Shown here in pieces: positions 7,201 through 15,295 of a stretch of DNA of 32,011 bases. The stretch covers positions 1 to 32,011 of the forward strand of contig DUUO01000067.1 in NCBI GenBank assembly GCA_012841525.1, read 5' to 3'. The notes beneath the pieces were generated by a model. It made no database searches and was not told where the DNA came from. It saw nothing but the letters and a program-made list of their open reading frames with translations. The position numbers and the translations under genes were made by a program. Each line of letters opens with the position of its first letter. Positions within the stretch are counted from its first letter, which is position 1. The DNA is from Clostridiales bacterium. Its GTDB lineage: Bacteria; Bacillota; Clostridia; Christensenellales; DTU072.

Positions 7201-8199
7201 TTAATCTTTATAAAGGTATGCATTTTCTAACATACTAAACAAAAGCTTTTCTACAACTGAAATTGGCGTTACATTAAAATTCAATTGCTCTCTTGCAAAA
7301 CCTATTGCTTCTATTGAAAGTGCTAATGCCGTTATAGAATATTTTTCTGCTAAAATTTTTAATTCTTTTTCTTTTTTTATTGTCATATATCCTATCTTGC
7401 TACCAGTTTTTAATACCAATACATCTTTTAATATTGTCTCAATAAAATCTAATGATTTAGAAATATATTCTGTCTTTCTACCATATAGATCTTTTTTGAA
7501 AAAAGCATCGTGAGATAGCATTTTTGGAATGTCGCTTGACGTTTTAAGGTTTAACAAAGCATCAAACACATCAAGATATTGTTGATATAAGTCTTCATCA
7601 TTTGCTAAATCGAAGGCCATATCAAATCTACCTCCTGACAAAGTGCTTGCTACTTCTGCTAAATCTTTTTCTATTCCATTTTGAATTAGAACATCAAATA
7701 TTTGTTTTGATGAAAACATCGGCAAATACAATTTAGTAGCCCTAGATTTTATTGTACTTAAAATATTTGCATCACTTGATGCTAAAAGAAAAATTACTGC
7801 ATCTTGAGGTGGTTCTTCATATGTTTTTAGCAATTTGTTTTGAACTGCAGCAGAAAGATTTTCACCTTGTTTGATAATATATACTCTATTTGGATAATCA
7901 TATGATGTCAAAAAAACATCATCAATTAAATCATTTGCAGCCTTTACTCCACCTGCTCCTACTAAGTTATCATATGTTCTTACTGCTAAATGCTTATTAT
8001 TTAAAATTGCTCTACAGTCATCACATTTGCCACAACCAAAATCTTTGCATAGTAACACTGTAGAAAGTGCCTTAATATACATTTCTTGAACGAGCAAATC
8101 TACGCCTAAAACCAAAAAAGCATGTGGCAAAATGCCCTTTTTTGCATCTTGCTGAAACTCTTTAAATTCATTGCTTTGAACTATTAAATCATATATCAT
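7201..8199 (-). CDS. holB: DNA polymerase III delta-prime subunit
   Basis: Delta-prime is the stator of the clamp-loader complex. The 332-residue product has an AAA+ fold without a P-loop, as expected for delta-prime, the zinc-binding cysteines C51, C56, C59 and C62 (CKDFGCGKCDDC), the LLKTYEEPP segment (123-131) and KSRATKLYLP (151-160). The last carries an SRA in place of the usual SRC motif, a common substitution. The C-terminal collar domain is present. The ATG at 8199 has only a weak AAAG ahead. Position between tmk and ricT matches B. subtilis, supporting holB over the gamma/tau gene. Confidence 0.93.
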   Translation of the reverse strand: MIYDLIVQSNEFKEFQQDAKKGILPHAFLVLGVDLLVQEMYIKALSTVLLCKDFGCGKCDDCRAILNNKHLAVRTYDNLVGAGGVKAANDLIDDVFLTSYDYPNRVYIIKQGENLSAAVQNKLLKTYEEPPQDAVIFLLASSDANILSTIKSRATKLYLPMFSSKQIFDVLIQNGIEKDLAEVASTLSGGRFDMAFDLANDEDLYQQYLDVFDALLNLKTSSDIPKMLSHDAFFKKDLYGRKTEYISKSLDFIETILKDVLVLKTGSKIGYMTIKKEKELKILAEKYSITALALSIEAIGFAREQLNFNVTPISVVEKLLFSMLENAYLYKD

Positions 8200-8203
8200 G
8201 ATA

Positions 8204-8390
8204 ACTTTATCTTTCTCTCATCAAGTTTTTCTAACATGATGTTATATTATTTCTATACTTTTAAGCCTTATCTTTTTCTCATCAATTTTTATTAACACAA
8301 TGTTATGTTGTTTTTTTCTTTTTATCCCTATCTTTTGTCATTAAATTTATTAACACAATGTTATATTATTTTTCTATCTTTTAGACCTTC
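8204..8390. repeat. Tandem copies of the tmk 3' end
   Basis: Gene-end sequence at 8360-8387 (last codons and stop of tmk on the minus strand) recurs at 8302-8328 and 8241-8267, spacings 58 and 61, with AACACAATGTTAT or AACATGATGTTAT alongside each. Reading the copies as tmk codons, GGT-CTA becomes GGC-TTA in the outer copy and GGG-ATA in the middle one. The units fill the whole tmk-holB gap. Confidence 0.88.
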
Positions 8391-8984
8391 TAATATTTTA
8401 TTAAATGTCTGCATTTTATCTTCTAAAGGTTCAACTACAAGATATCTATTTTTATATCTTTTTGATGCTTCTAAAAAACCTTTAAAGCATTTTGCATGGA
8501 ACATAGCGTTTTCGCTTTCCATTCTATCGTCTTCAATTACTTCGCCAATTTGCTTTCGCCATGAATTTGCAGGATCCATATTAATAAATACTGTGCAATC
8601 TGGTAAACATGTTTCAAATGCAACTTTATTTAGCTCTTCTATGTATTCAATTCCTAAATTTCTTGCAACACCTTGATATGCAATAGAACTATCTACATAT
8701 CTATCACAGATAACAATTTTACCTTTTTCTAAATTTGGCAAAATGACATTTTCAATATGATCGTTTCTTGCAGCTACAAATAAATGAGCCTCTGTTCTTG
8801 ATGTAATTTCTAATGTTGGATCTAATAAAATTTCCCTTATTCTTTCAGCAACTGGAGTGCCACCTGGTTCTCTTGTAAAAACGACATCATATCCCTTTTC
8901 TTCTAGATATTTTATCAATAATTTTGCCTGCGTTGATTTGCCAACACCTTCACAGCCTTCAAATGTAATAAATTTACCTTTCAC
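8361..8984 (-). CDS. tmk: Thymidylate kinase
   Basis: Tmk phosphorylates dTMP to dTDP with ATP for DNA synthesis. The 207-residue product has the P-loop EGCEGVGKST (residues 9-18), TREPGGTP, the DR motif CDRYVDSSIAYQG (D94, R95) and the lid region with IEDDRMESE near residue 150. Length is typical. The start codon is GTG at 8982-8984, with GAGG five bases ahead; no nearby ATG fits. An extended -10 box (TGATACAAT, 9013-9021 on the minus strand) may drive it. It heads the tmk-holB-ricT series. The B. subtilis genes darA and yaaR, which lie between tmk and holB there, are absent. Confidence 0.95.
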   Translation of the reverse strand: MKGKFITFEGCEGVGKSTQAKLLIKYLEEKGYDVVFTREPGGTPVAERIREILLDPTLEITSRTEAHLFVAARNDHIENVILPNLEKGKIVICDRYVDSSIAYQGVARNLGIEYIEELNKVAFETCLPDCTVFINMDPANSWRKQIGEVIEDDRMESENAMFHAKCFKGFLEASKRYKNRYLVVEPLEDKMQTFNKILEGLKDRKII

Positions 8985-9046
8985 GATAACCTCAAAACAT
9001 ATTCTTTTTCTTATTGTATCATATTACATAAAGTAAAGATAAAAAA

Positions 9047-9072
9047 AGAGGCTATAAAATTTTATAACCTCT
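9047..9072 (-). terminator. Terminator of the SGNH-lipoprotein operon
   Basis: A 13-base-pair hairpin, AGAGGTTATAAAA with TTTTATAGCCTCT (one U-G pair), is followed on the minus strand by TTTTTTTA. It separates the lipoprotein gene from tmk. Confidence 0.88.
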
Positions 9073-9131
9073 CGATTTTTCATTTACCTAATTTTTCAAT
9101 GTTCAAAACTACTAATCGCACAAAACTTTAC

Positions 9132-9902
9132 TTATTCTTGTGCTGCTGGTTCAACATATTTTGTTGCAGTAAAATCAAGGCCTATTAGTTCTACAAAAAC
9201 TAAAATATCATCGCCATCAATTGTCATACCTACATATGGTGTTGTTTTTGGTCTATCTTTTCCTAAAAACACCCCATGATATTTCGTATCTGTAGTTTTT
9301 GAATAAACATCTTTCAAAAAGTATTTTCCAGTATATTTTATGCCAAACTTTTTCAAATTGAGTTGGATCTCTGCATTAGGAAAACCTCCATTTCTAAAAT
9401 TTTCATCTAGAGCTTTCAATGCATAAGAGCCTTCTTCCAACCCTACAAATTCAAAACCAAAATCTCTTCTTGCAATGTCAAGAGACTCTGCTAAATTATC
9501 AAAATGGAATCCTGGGAAAAAAGTGTCTAGATAACTTTCTGCAAAATCATCTATTCCCTCTCTACCCATTTCAACACCTAATACCTCTACTACGCCAAGG
9601 ATTGCACCGATGTTATCAATTAATGCTACAGCAAAATCATTAAAAAGAAGTTGGAATGTAAAATTGCCTTCTGTATCAAACTCCATATATGCTTCATCTG
9701 GATCTAGAAATCCCTTTATTGTGTTTACTAATGCTGGATCAGCTTTTGGTAGCATATCTAAATTGTCAACATCTATCATATATCTCACATCTTCTTCAAA
9801 ATATGCTTCTGCTTTTGCATCAGAACAAGCAACAAGAAGCGTACTTACTGTGAGGATGAGAACTAATAATATTGCAATACTAATCTTTTTTGTTTTTTTC
9901 AT
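9132..9902 (-). CDS. Predicted lipoprotein, function unknown
   Basis: The product is about 256 residues, with MKKTKKISIAILLVL as signal start and the lipobox LLVAC; the mature protein begins CSDAKAEAYF and is acidic. I recognise no domain; the remainder reads as a beta-rich extracytoplasmic protein. I start it at the ATG at 9902, seven bases after AGGTG. A GTG nine bases earlier is in frame but is part of that Shine-Dalgarno sequence. It follows the SGNH hydrolase gene by 13 bases and shares its terminator, so the two products probably act together at the cell surface. Confidence 0.75.
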   Translation of the reverse strand: MKKTKKISIAILLVLILTVSTLLVACSDAKAEAYFEEDVRYMIDVDNLDMLPKADPALVNTIKGFLDPDEAYMEFDTEGNFTFQLLFNDFAVALIDNIGAILGVVEVLGVEMGREGIDDFAESYLDTFFPGFHFDNLAESLDIARRDFGFEFVGLEEGSYALKALDENFRNGGFPNAEIQLNLKKFGIKYTGKYFLKDVYSKTTDTKYHGVFLGKDRPKTTPYVGMTIDGDDILVFVELIGLDFTATKYVEPAAQE

Positions 9903-9915
9903 TTTTAACACCTAT

Positions 9916-10977
9916 TTATATTATTGGATCAACACCATATATTGCATCAAAATATGCACTGGTTACTTCGCTACAAGTTTTAGCTCTTAATATTTCTGAT
10001 TTTGCTTTTGCAATATTTACCGTTGTTCCTCTATACAATCTATCTAATTGGTCAACTCTTATTTTCTTATATTTCTCAACTGCAAATTCAGGAGATTTTA
10101 CATAATTTTCTTTTTCTAAAAGCTCTTGTGTAAGATCTGCAATTACAGCGTGCCCGTGTGAAGATGGATGGACACTATCAATTAAAATTAATCTAGCACC
10201 TAAATCATTGTCTTTTTCATAAATTTCATTAAAGTGAGTATATACATCTACAAGCACAAAATCATCAGGATTTTCTTCATGATATTTATATATGATACCG
10301 TTTAATTTGGTTATTAATTTATTAGCAAGCTCTCTTAATTTAGGTACTTCAATATATTCTTCACCTAGTTCATCTCTTAGTCTTTCAATTAATTCAGGTC
10401 CAACAATTTTGCAACCTTCATGGTAAGGATTATATACAGTTTGAACAAGTAAAAGAGCATTTGGATTTGCTTCCTTTATTGTGTCTATTATTTGGCTAAA
10501 TGTGATTGTAGAAGATTCCACAATTGAATCTATTCTTTCGTAATCATCATTAGCAAGACTAAAGAATAAATCGTTTAAATCACTTAATAAAAAGTCATTT
10601 CCTAAAATTGAAAGTTGAATAATATCTGCTTCTCTTAGACGGCTATACTCTAAGTTTACACCACGATCAGCATCCTTTTGTAAAAATTTTAAACAATCTT
10701 CTGATGTTGCGCCCGAAACAGCTTGGTTATAGTATATGTATCCATTTCTTTGACCTAAAACACCATAATATCCATAGTTTACCATTTCAGTAAGTGGTCT
10801 TGGTCCCATTAAAGCCTCTGCTATGCTATCGCCAAGCACGATATATGTTTTGTCACCAGTTCCATCTTTTTCTTCATCTGCAAATTGTTTGTTCGAGAAA
10901 AGATATAAACCACCACCCATAAGTGCCAGCAAAACAACTATCAACAATATTGATAAAAATACCTTAAGTTTACTCAA
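9916..10977 (-). CDS. Membrane-anchored SGNH/GDSL hydrolase
   Basis: The 353-residue product has one N-terminal membrane anchor (about residues 5-27) and an outside catalytic domain. SGNH blocks are visible: block I YIVLGDSIAEAL with nucleophile S51, block II NQAVSGATS with G89, block III LGND with N127, and block V IDSVHPSSHGH with D267 and H270. This class hydrolyses esters of lipids, acyl groups or acetylated polysaccharides; the substrate cannot be read from sequence. A tail of about 65 residues follows the catalytic domain. The ATG has AAGGTGCGG ahead (AGGTG). It forms an operon with the lipoprotein gene downstream. Confidence 0.85.
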   Translation of the reverse strand: MSKLKVFLSILLIVVLLALMGGGLYLFSNKQFADEEKDGTGDKTYIVLGDSIAEALMGPRPLTEMVNYGYYGVLGQRNGYIYYNQAVSGATSEDCLKFLQKDADRGVNLEYSRLREADIIQLSILGNDFLLSDLNDLFFSLANDDYERIDSIVESSTITFSQIIDTIKEANPNALLLVQTVYNPYHEGCKIVGPELIERLRDELGEEYIEVPKLRELANKLITKLNGIIYKYHEENPDDFVLVDVYTHFNEIYEKDNDLGARLILIDSVHPSSHGHAVIADLTQELLEKENYVKSPEFAVEKYKKIRVDQLDRLYRGTTVNIAKAKSEILRAKTCSEVTSAYFDAIYGVDPII

Positions 10978-11152
10978 ATCCGCACCTTCCTAATATCTAA
11001 TATATTATATAAAGTATCATAATTTAACTCATATTTCAATACCCAAAATATTGAAAACCCATTCAAAAATTAAATTTCAAAATCCAATTTTAAGTATGAT
11101 TTTGGTTAATTTAAATTAAAAAACACAATAAAATTTTCATCAACAAACAACC

Positions 11153-11255
11153 ACTGTTGTTCTAGAAACTCTACAATTTCAATTGTCTTTCTAAATTTTT
11201 ACAAATGACTACTGTTGCTCTAAAAATTCTGCAATGTCAATTGTCTTTCCAGTTT
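11153..11255. repeat. Copy of the oxidoreductase gene end, 58 bp downstream
   Basis: ACTGTTGTTCTAGAAACTCT (from 11153) and its continuation align with ACTGTTGCTCTAAAAATTCT at the end of the oxidoreductase gene (from 11211), spacing 58, through CAATTGTCTTTC. Read in the gene's frame the outer copy gives RKTIEIVEFLEQQW against GKTIDIAEFLEQQ-stop, including three synonymous changes. The remaining gap (10978-11150) holds only AT-rich sequence. Confidence 0.9.
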
Positions 11256-12471
11256 TTCTACTTTCTTCAGCAGCAAAAGCATTGACGTGGCTTTCCATAG
11301 TTTCAGACATAAGTGATGCTCTTTTGCTTGGTTTTTTAGTTTCTAAAAGCTCAATAAATTCTTTGCACATTTCTATATCCCCACCTAAATGTGAAAGTAG
11401 ATTTGATAAACCAAATTTTACCTTTTTGCGTTTACCTGCAAAAACATTTACCTTAAATTTGCCAGAAATATCATTACCAAGTATTTCACCCTTTGTTCCA
11501 GATATTCTTGTATGACGATAGGACATATTTGAAAATGCAGTCATTGTTAAAGTTGCATTTACACCATCTTCAAGTTTTAGTTGCACAGTTTGATTTTCAA
11601 TTACATCATTATCACAATCATATACACATCTTCCATATGGTGATGTTTTTAATGCTTCCTTAAAATCTTTCATAGAAGCATTGCCTTTTTGTGTAATTAA
11701 TCTTTTGTTAACAATCATAAGTGGTAAAGTATATCTTGTAGGTTTTAGATATATTTTTGATACATGGTATGGACAAGTTTTAGCGTGAGGACATCCATCC
11801 AAACAATATTTTGGTGAATCTTCAGGTTTATTTTCAGGCAAAAACACTTTTCTAGAACCAGTACTTGCAACTGAAATTGCATTCTTTTGTGTTAGATAAT
11901 ATATCATGTCTAAATCATGACAACATTTTGCTAAAATTGATGGACCTGTTTCATCTTCTCTGCGCCAATTACCTCTCACATAACTATGTGCAAAATGCCA
12001 GTAACCTACGTTTTCTATTTGAGTTACTCCAACAACATCGCCAATTACACCACTATCAATTATTTGTTTTATTTTGTCAAAATATTTAGAATATCTTAAA
12101 ACGTGGCATACCATCATTAAAACGCCTTTCTCTTTTACTTTTCTATCTATTTCAACGCATTGTTCATATATTGGAGAAACTGGTTTTTCACATAAAATAT
12201 CATAGCCTAAATCTATTGCCGACAAGCAATGTCCATAGTGATCTCTGTCTTGAGTAGCAATTACAATACCATCAGCAAGTCTGCCTTTTGTAAAAAATTC
12301 TACATCACTTGTAAAGCAGTTTTCTTCAGGAACATCACATTTTTTTTGAACATTTTTAAGTAGTTCTGGATTTTTTTCACAAAGTGCAACAATTTTAGCA
12401 CCATGCTTTTTTAAGTGTCTTGCATACAAAGACCCTCTATTTCCTAAACCTATGATTGCTATTGTTTTCAT
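11209..12471 (-). CDS. Gfo/Idh/MocA-family oxidoreductase
   Basis: This is an NAD(P)-dependent sugar or cyclitol dehydrogenase-like protein of 420 residues. The N-terminal Rossmann fold begins IAIIGLGNRGSLYARHL; the catalytic EKP motif is E95-K96-P97 (LCEKPVSP). The C-terminal alpha/beta domain carries CCHDLD (H185, D188), typical of the family. A cysteine-rich insert (C223, C227, C233 in YCLDGCPHAKTCPYHV) is shared by a sub-group of these proteins and may bind metal. The substrate is unknown. AGGAG lies ten bases ahead of the ATG. Its stop is TAG, and a degenerate copy of its end follows. Confidence 0.88.
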   Translation of the reverse strand: MKTIAIIGLGNRGSLYARHLKKHGAKIVALCEKNPELLKNVQKKCDVPEENCFTSDVEFFTKGRLADGIVIATQDRDHYGHCLSAIDLGYDILCEKPVSPIYEQCVEIDRKVKEKGVLMMVCHVLRYSKYFDKIKQIIDSGVIGDVVGVTQIENVGYWHFAHSYVRGNWRREDETGPSILAKCCHDLDMIYYLTQKNAISVASTGSRKVFLPENKPEDSPKYCLDGCPHAKTCPYHVSKIYLKPTRYTLPLMIVNKRLITQKGNASMKDFKEALKTSPYGRCVYDCDNDVIENQTVQLKLEDGVNATLTMTAFSNMSYRHTRISGTKGEILGNDISGKFKVNVFAGKRKKVKFGLSNLLSHLGGDIEMCKEFIELLETKKPSKRASLMSETMESHVNAFAAEESRKTGKTIDIAEFLEQQ

Positions 12472-12560
12472 AACTGTCTCTCCTTTTCGATTATATTATT
12501 AGTGGGCCTCATTATTTACCCACCATTTATTTTATTATTCAAAAAAACCTTAAATGTTTA

Positions 12561-12690
12561 CCGACATCCTTAATCATAAAATTGATGTCGACTCATCTTT
12601 TATTTAACACCTCAACATCTTTAATCACAAAACTGATGTCGTTTCATTTTTTATTTGCTTTTCTCTATATTATGACAATAAATATTCTGT
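12561..12690. repeat. 51-bp tandem units after purC, each with a GATGTCG arm
   Basis: GATGTCG at 12584 and 12635 marks two units 51 bases apart; each first half reads CATC(C/T)TTAATCA(T/C)AAAA. The first unit also forms a CGACATC/GATGTCG dyad (12562-12568 and 12584-12590). The units align weakly with the purC gene end (12650-12690), so they may be copies of it. Confidence 0.65.
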
Positions 12691-13350
12691 TAGCTCTATT
12701 GGGCCCACACTTTTCCCATCTTTGTAGGCTCTCATGTTGCCACTTGAAATTTCATCCATTAAAATTACTTGGCCGTTATTAAAACCAAATTCATATTTAA
12801 TATCCCAAAGTTCTAAACCTTTTTCAGCAAGAACATCAGCAACTATTTTTGTGATTTTCAATGTTTCTTTTTTCATTTTTTCAAACATTTTTTGATCCAT
12901 AATATTTAATGCTTCAAGTCCTTCTGAAGTAATTAAAGGGTCTCCTCTAAGATCATCTTTTAGCGTTGCTTCAACATATCCTTTTTCGAAAACTGCACCA
13001 TCTTCTATATATTCGCCGTAGCGTCTAATAAAACTGCCAGTTGCCCTTAATCTGCATATGACTTCAAGGCCTTTACCAAAAGGAGTTGCATTTAAAACTT
13101 CCATTGTGCCATCTTCTAAATTTGATGAGATATAATGAGTCTTTATCCCCGCTTTATCTAACAATTTGAAAAACATTGTTGTAACTGCAAGATTTTTCTT
13201 TCCAATTCCTTCGATAGATAAGCCTACTTCGTTTGCACCAGGATCGAACTTACCATCTTTTCCAGTTACATCATTTTTAAACTTTAATAGCACATTGCCA
13301 TTTTCTAATTTGTATACGTCTTTTGTTTTTCCTGTGTATAATTTTTCCAT
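12670..13350 (-). CDS. purC: Phosphoribosylaminoimidazole-succinocarboxamide synthase
   Basis: PurC joins CAIR and aspartate with ATP to form SAICAR in purine synthesis. The 226-residue product opens with the typical MEKLYTGKTKDVYKLENGNVLLKFKN-type ATP-binding strand pair (given here in part: residues 1-10 then KDVY). Later come ATPFGKGLEVICRLRATGS, the DDLRGDPLI segment and LWDIKYEFG...LMDEISSGNMR. It is slightly shorter than the usual 235-240. The ATG has GGAG nine bases ahead. It lies alone among unrelated genes and no other pur gene is in the window. No purine riboswitch was recognised in the 200-base gap upstream. Confidence 0.94.
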   Translation of the reverse strand: MEKLYTGKTKDVYKLENGNVLLKFKNDVTGKDGKFDPGANEVGLSIEGIGKKNLAVTTMFFKLLDKAGIKTHYISSNLEDGTMEVLNATPFGKGLEVICRLRATGSFIRRYGEYIEDGAVFEKGYVEATLKDDLRGDPLITSEGLEALNIMDQKMFEKMKKETLKITKIVADVLAEKGLELWDIKYEFGFNNGQVILMDEISSGNMRAYKDGKSVGPIELTEYLLS

Positions 13351-13429
13351 ATCTCGCTCCGTTGAAATTATGTTTATAATCTACCACATTTATGTGTTTT
13401 TTGCAATTTAGCTTTGTTTTTTATCCAAC

Positions 13430-13575
13430 CAAAAAATACCTTTATTTGCCTCAAAAATTAATACCTTCTATCGTTTATTATTTGCCGCAAGCATTATGCT
13501 TTTTACCACTTTATTTACTGCAAAATTATATTTCCTATTGTTTTATCTATTATTTTTTAATCAAAATTTTCCCAT
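13430..13575. repeat. Degenerate 35-bp tandem units after the decarboxylase gene
   Basis: Three units of about 34-37 bases with cores TTTATTTGCCTC (13441), TTATTATTTGCCGC (13476) and TTTATTTACTGC (13510) align with each other. More weakly they align with the decarboxylase gene end (13550-13575). They fill most of the purC-decarboxylase gap. Confidence 0.5.
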
Positions 13576-14995
13576 CTATCAAGCCAAAAACATCATTGTT
13601 TTCTAATAAGTCTATATTTTCTTTTGTAATAATTTGTCCAGAATAAACTAAGGGAACTCCTGGCGGGTATATTCCAAATTCTCTATATGCGACTTTACCA
13701 ACTGCATCTTTTGGCAAAACCATTTCATAATTATTTGTAAATTTTAGTTCAATTAAATCGTATTTAGGTTTACCTTGCCACTTTTCAATAAATGGTAATG
13801 AAGGATATTTTATACTATTTAATATTTTTGACACTTTTTCTAAATGCATTGAATTAAATGGAGTTACTATTAACACTAAAAAGTTATCATATGTCATCTC
13901 AATAAATATTTCATTTTCTTCTAATTTTTTAGTTGCAATATTTCCATTTGGCGCTTCAATTACAACCCTTGTTTTATCATCTGATTCAACAAAAGCATAG
14001 TCATCAGAAAGTGCTTTTTTAAAGTTTTCTATATCGCTAAAAACTTTATTATATAATGTATTGCCATTTTCTAAATATGTAGAAACTGCTTGTTCAATTG
14101 ATAACAAAGTAAGATATGAAGGTGAAGTGCTATGTAAATCTTGTAGTGTAATTTTAACGCTGTCTTTATCTTTATTTTTAACAGCAATACCTGCTCCACC
14201 TGTTAAGACTGGTAAAGTCTTATGCATAGAAAAGATTACATAATCATATATTTTGGTGTTCAATTTTGGCAATTTTGGGCTAAATGGAAAATGTGAACCA
14301 TGTGCAGCATCTAAGATAATATTGATATTATATTTGTCTTTTATTCTTTTAATCTTTTCATCACATATGATATTTCCAAAATAGTTTGGACTTGTTAATA
14401 TTAAAGTTTTTGCCTTAGTTTTATTTAATGCATCTTCAATTTCTTCATAAACTTTATCAGGATATATTCCTATTTCATGATATGCTAAATCATCAATTCT
14501 TTTTAAAACATACGCTTTTGCATTTATCATTTGTAAACTTCTAAAAATTGATTTGTGTGCTGGTTCTAATATCAAAAAAGGTTCTTTTAATTTTGATGAA
14601 GTTATTGCAATTTGAACTCCAGTTGTTGCTCCACTAGAAAGTAAAAACATATTGTCTACACCATAAGCTTCACTTATGTTTTCTTGCATAGCTTTTATTG
14701 GGCCAGTTGGATTTAATAAATTGTCTGAATATGTTAACTCCGTAATGTCAAAATTTAATGGCAGTTCTAACTTTTTAAAAAGCCCTAAATCACCACCATC
14801 ATTAGAATGTGGCACCATCGTTGCATCAAGATTTAATGGCAGTTCCAAAAGCCCTAAATCACTACCATCATTAGAATTTGGAATCATCGTGGCATCAAGA
14901 TTTAATGGCAGTTCCAACCTACCAGAATGTCCTGGTGTATGAAACGAAATATGATTTTGATGTTTTTCTAATGTGTTAAATAAAATTTTGTCCAT
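13550..14995 (-). CDS. Orn/Lys/Arg decarboxylase-family PLP enzyme
   Basis: The product is a fold-type I PLP enzyme of the short YaaO/SpeA-like group (481 residues). Motifs in order: SFHTPGHSG (17-25), NPTGPI (95-100), FLLSSGATTGVQ, the cofactor-contacting LDAAHGSHF (D229, H232) and the Schiff-base lysine K259 in FSMHKTLPVLTGG; near the end comes YPPGVPLVYSGQ. It would decarboxylate arginine, lysine or ornithine. Residues 27-95 hold a threefold repeat right after TPGH. I start at the ATG at 14995 (AGGTG six bases ahead); an in-frame GTG further up belongs to that sequence. In B. subtilis yaaO sits next to tmk; here it is 4.6 kb away. Confidence 0.9.
   Translation of the reverse strand: MDKILFNTLEKHQNHISFHTPGHSGRLELPLNLDATMIPNSNDGSDLGLLELPLNLDATMVPHSNDGGDLGLFKKLELPLNFDITELTYSDNLLNPTGPIKAMQENISEAYGVDNMFLLSSGATTGVQIAITSSKLKEPFLILEPAHKSIFRSLQMINAKAYVLKRIDDLAYHEIGIYPDKVYEEIEDALNKTKAKTLILTSPNYFGNIICDEKIKRIKDKYNINIILDAAHGSHFPFSPKLPKLNTKIYDYVIFSMHKTLPVLTGGAGIAVKNKDKDSVKITLQDLHSTSPSYLTLLSIEQAVSTYLENGNTLYNKVFSDIENFKKALSDDYAFVESDDKTRVVIEAPNGNIATKKLEENEIFIEMTYDNFLVLIVTPFNSMHLEKVSKILNSIKYPSLPFIEKWQGKPKYDLIELKFTNNYEMVLPKDAVGKVAYREFGIYPPGVPLVYSGQIITKENIDLLENNDVFGLIDGKILIKK
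14750..14920. repeat. In-frame 69-bp repeat inside the decarboxylase gene
   Basis: GCATCAAGATTTAATGGCAG recurs at 14823 and 14892, and AGCCCTAAATCAC at 14781 and 14850: two nearly identical 69-base units (23 codons). A third, diverged unit begins near 14752. The protein reads LELPLNLDATMIPNSNDG, LELPLNLDATMVPHSNDG and LELPLNFDITELTYSDN (residues 27, 50, 76). The third looks like the family sequence; the other two are extra. Confidence 0.93.
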
Positions 14996-15021
14996 AATAT
15001 ACACCTATTATAATATAAAAA

Positions 15022-15051
15022 AAGGGGCGCTAAAATACATTATTACCCCTT
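15022..15051 (-). terminator. Terminator of lysS
   Basis: The stem AAGGGG (15046-15051 read on the minus strand) pairs with CCCCTT (15022-15027) around an 18-base loop and is followed by TTTTTATA. It lies about 230 bases past the lysS stop, just ahead of the decarboxylase gene. Confidence 0.65.
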
Positions 15052-15204
15052 GAATTTTTAATATTATTTAATTTTACCATTATGCTTTCTTATCATTACA
15101 CTAAATATATTTCAAAAATTGAAAGTTATTTTTTATGTTTACGATATATTTCGAAGTCCATTGATTTTGTAATCTACAGCCTATTTATTTCTTTCCTTTT
15201 AATA

Positions 15205-15295
15205 TTTTTTGCAACAAATTAAAGGTTTATTTATCTCATTTAAGCATTTTTGCAACAAATTAAAGGTGCAAGCTACATTGTCTTTTATTTATCAA
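15205..15295. repeat. 38-bp direct repeat at the lysS 3' end
   Basis: TTTTTGCAACAAATTAAAGG occurs twice (from about 15206 and 15246). The outer copy is followed by TTTATTTATC, which is also the lysS end sequence at 15283-15292 (last codons GAT AAA TAA). The outer unit therefore looks like a lysS tail lacking 17 bases. Nothing else is seen in 15052-15204. Confidence 0.75.
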
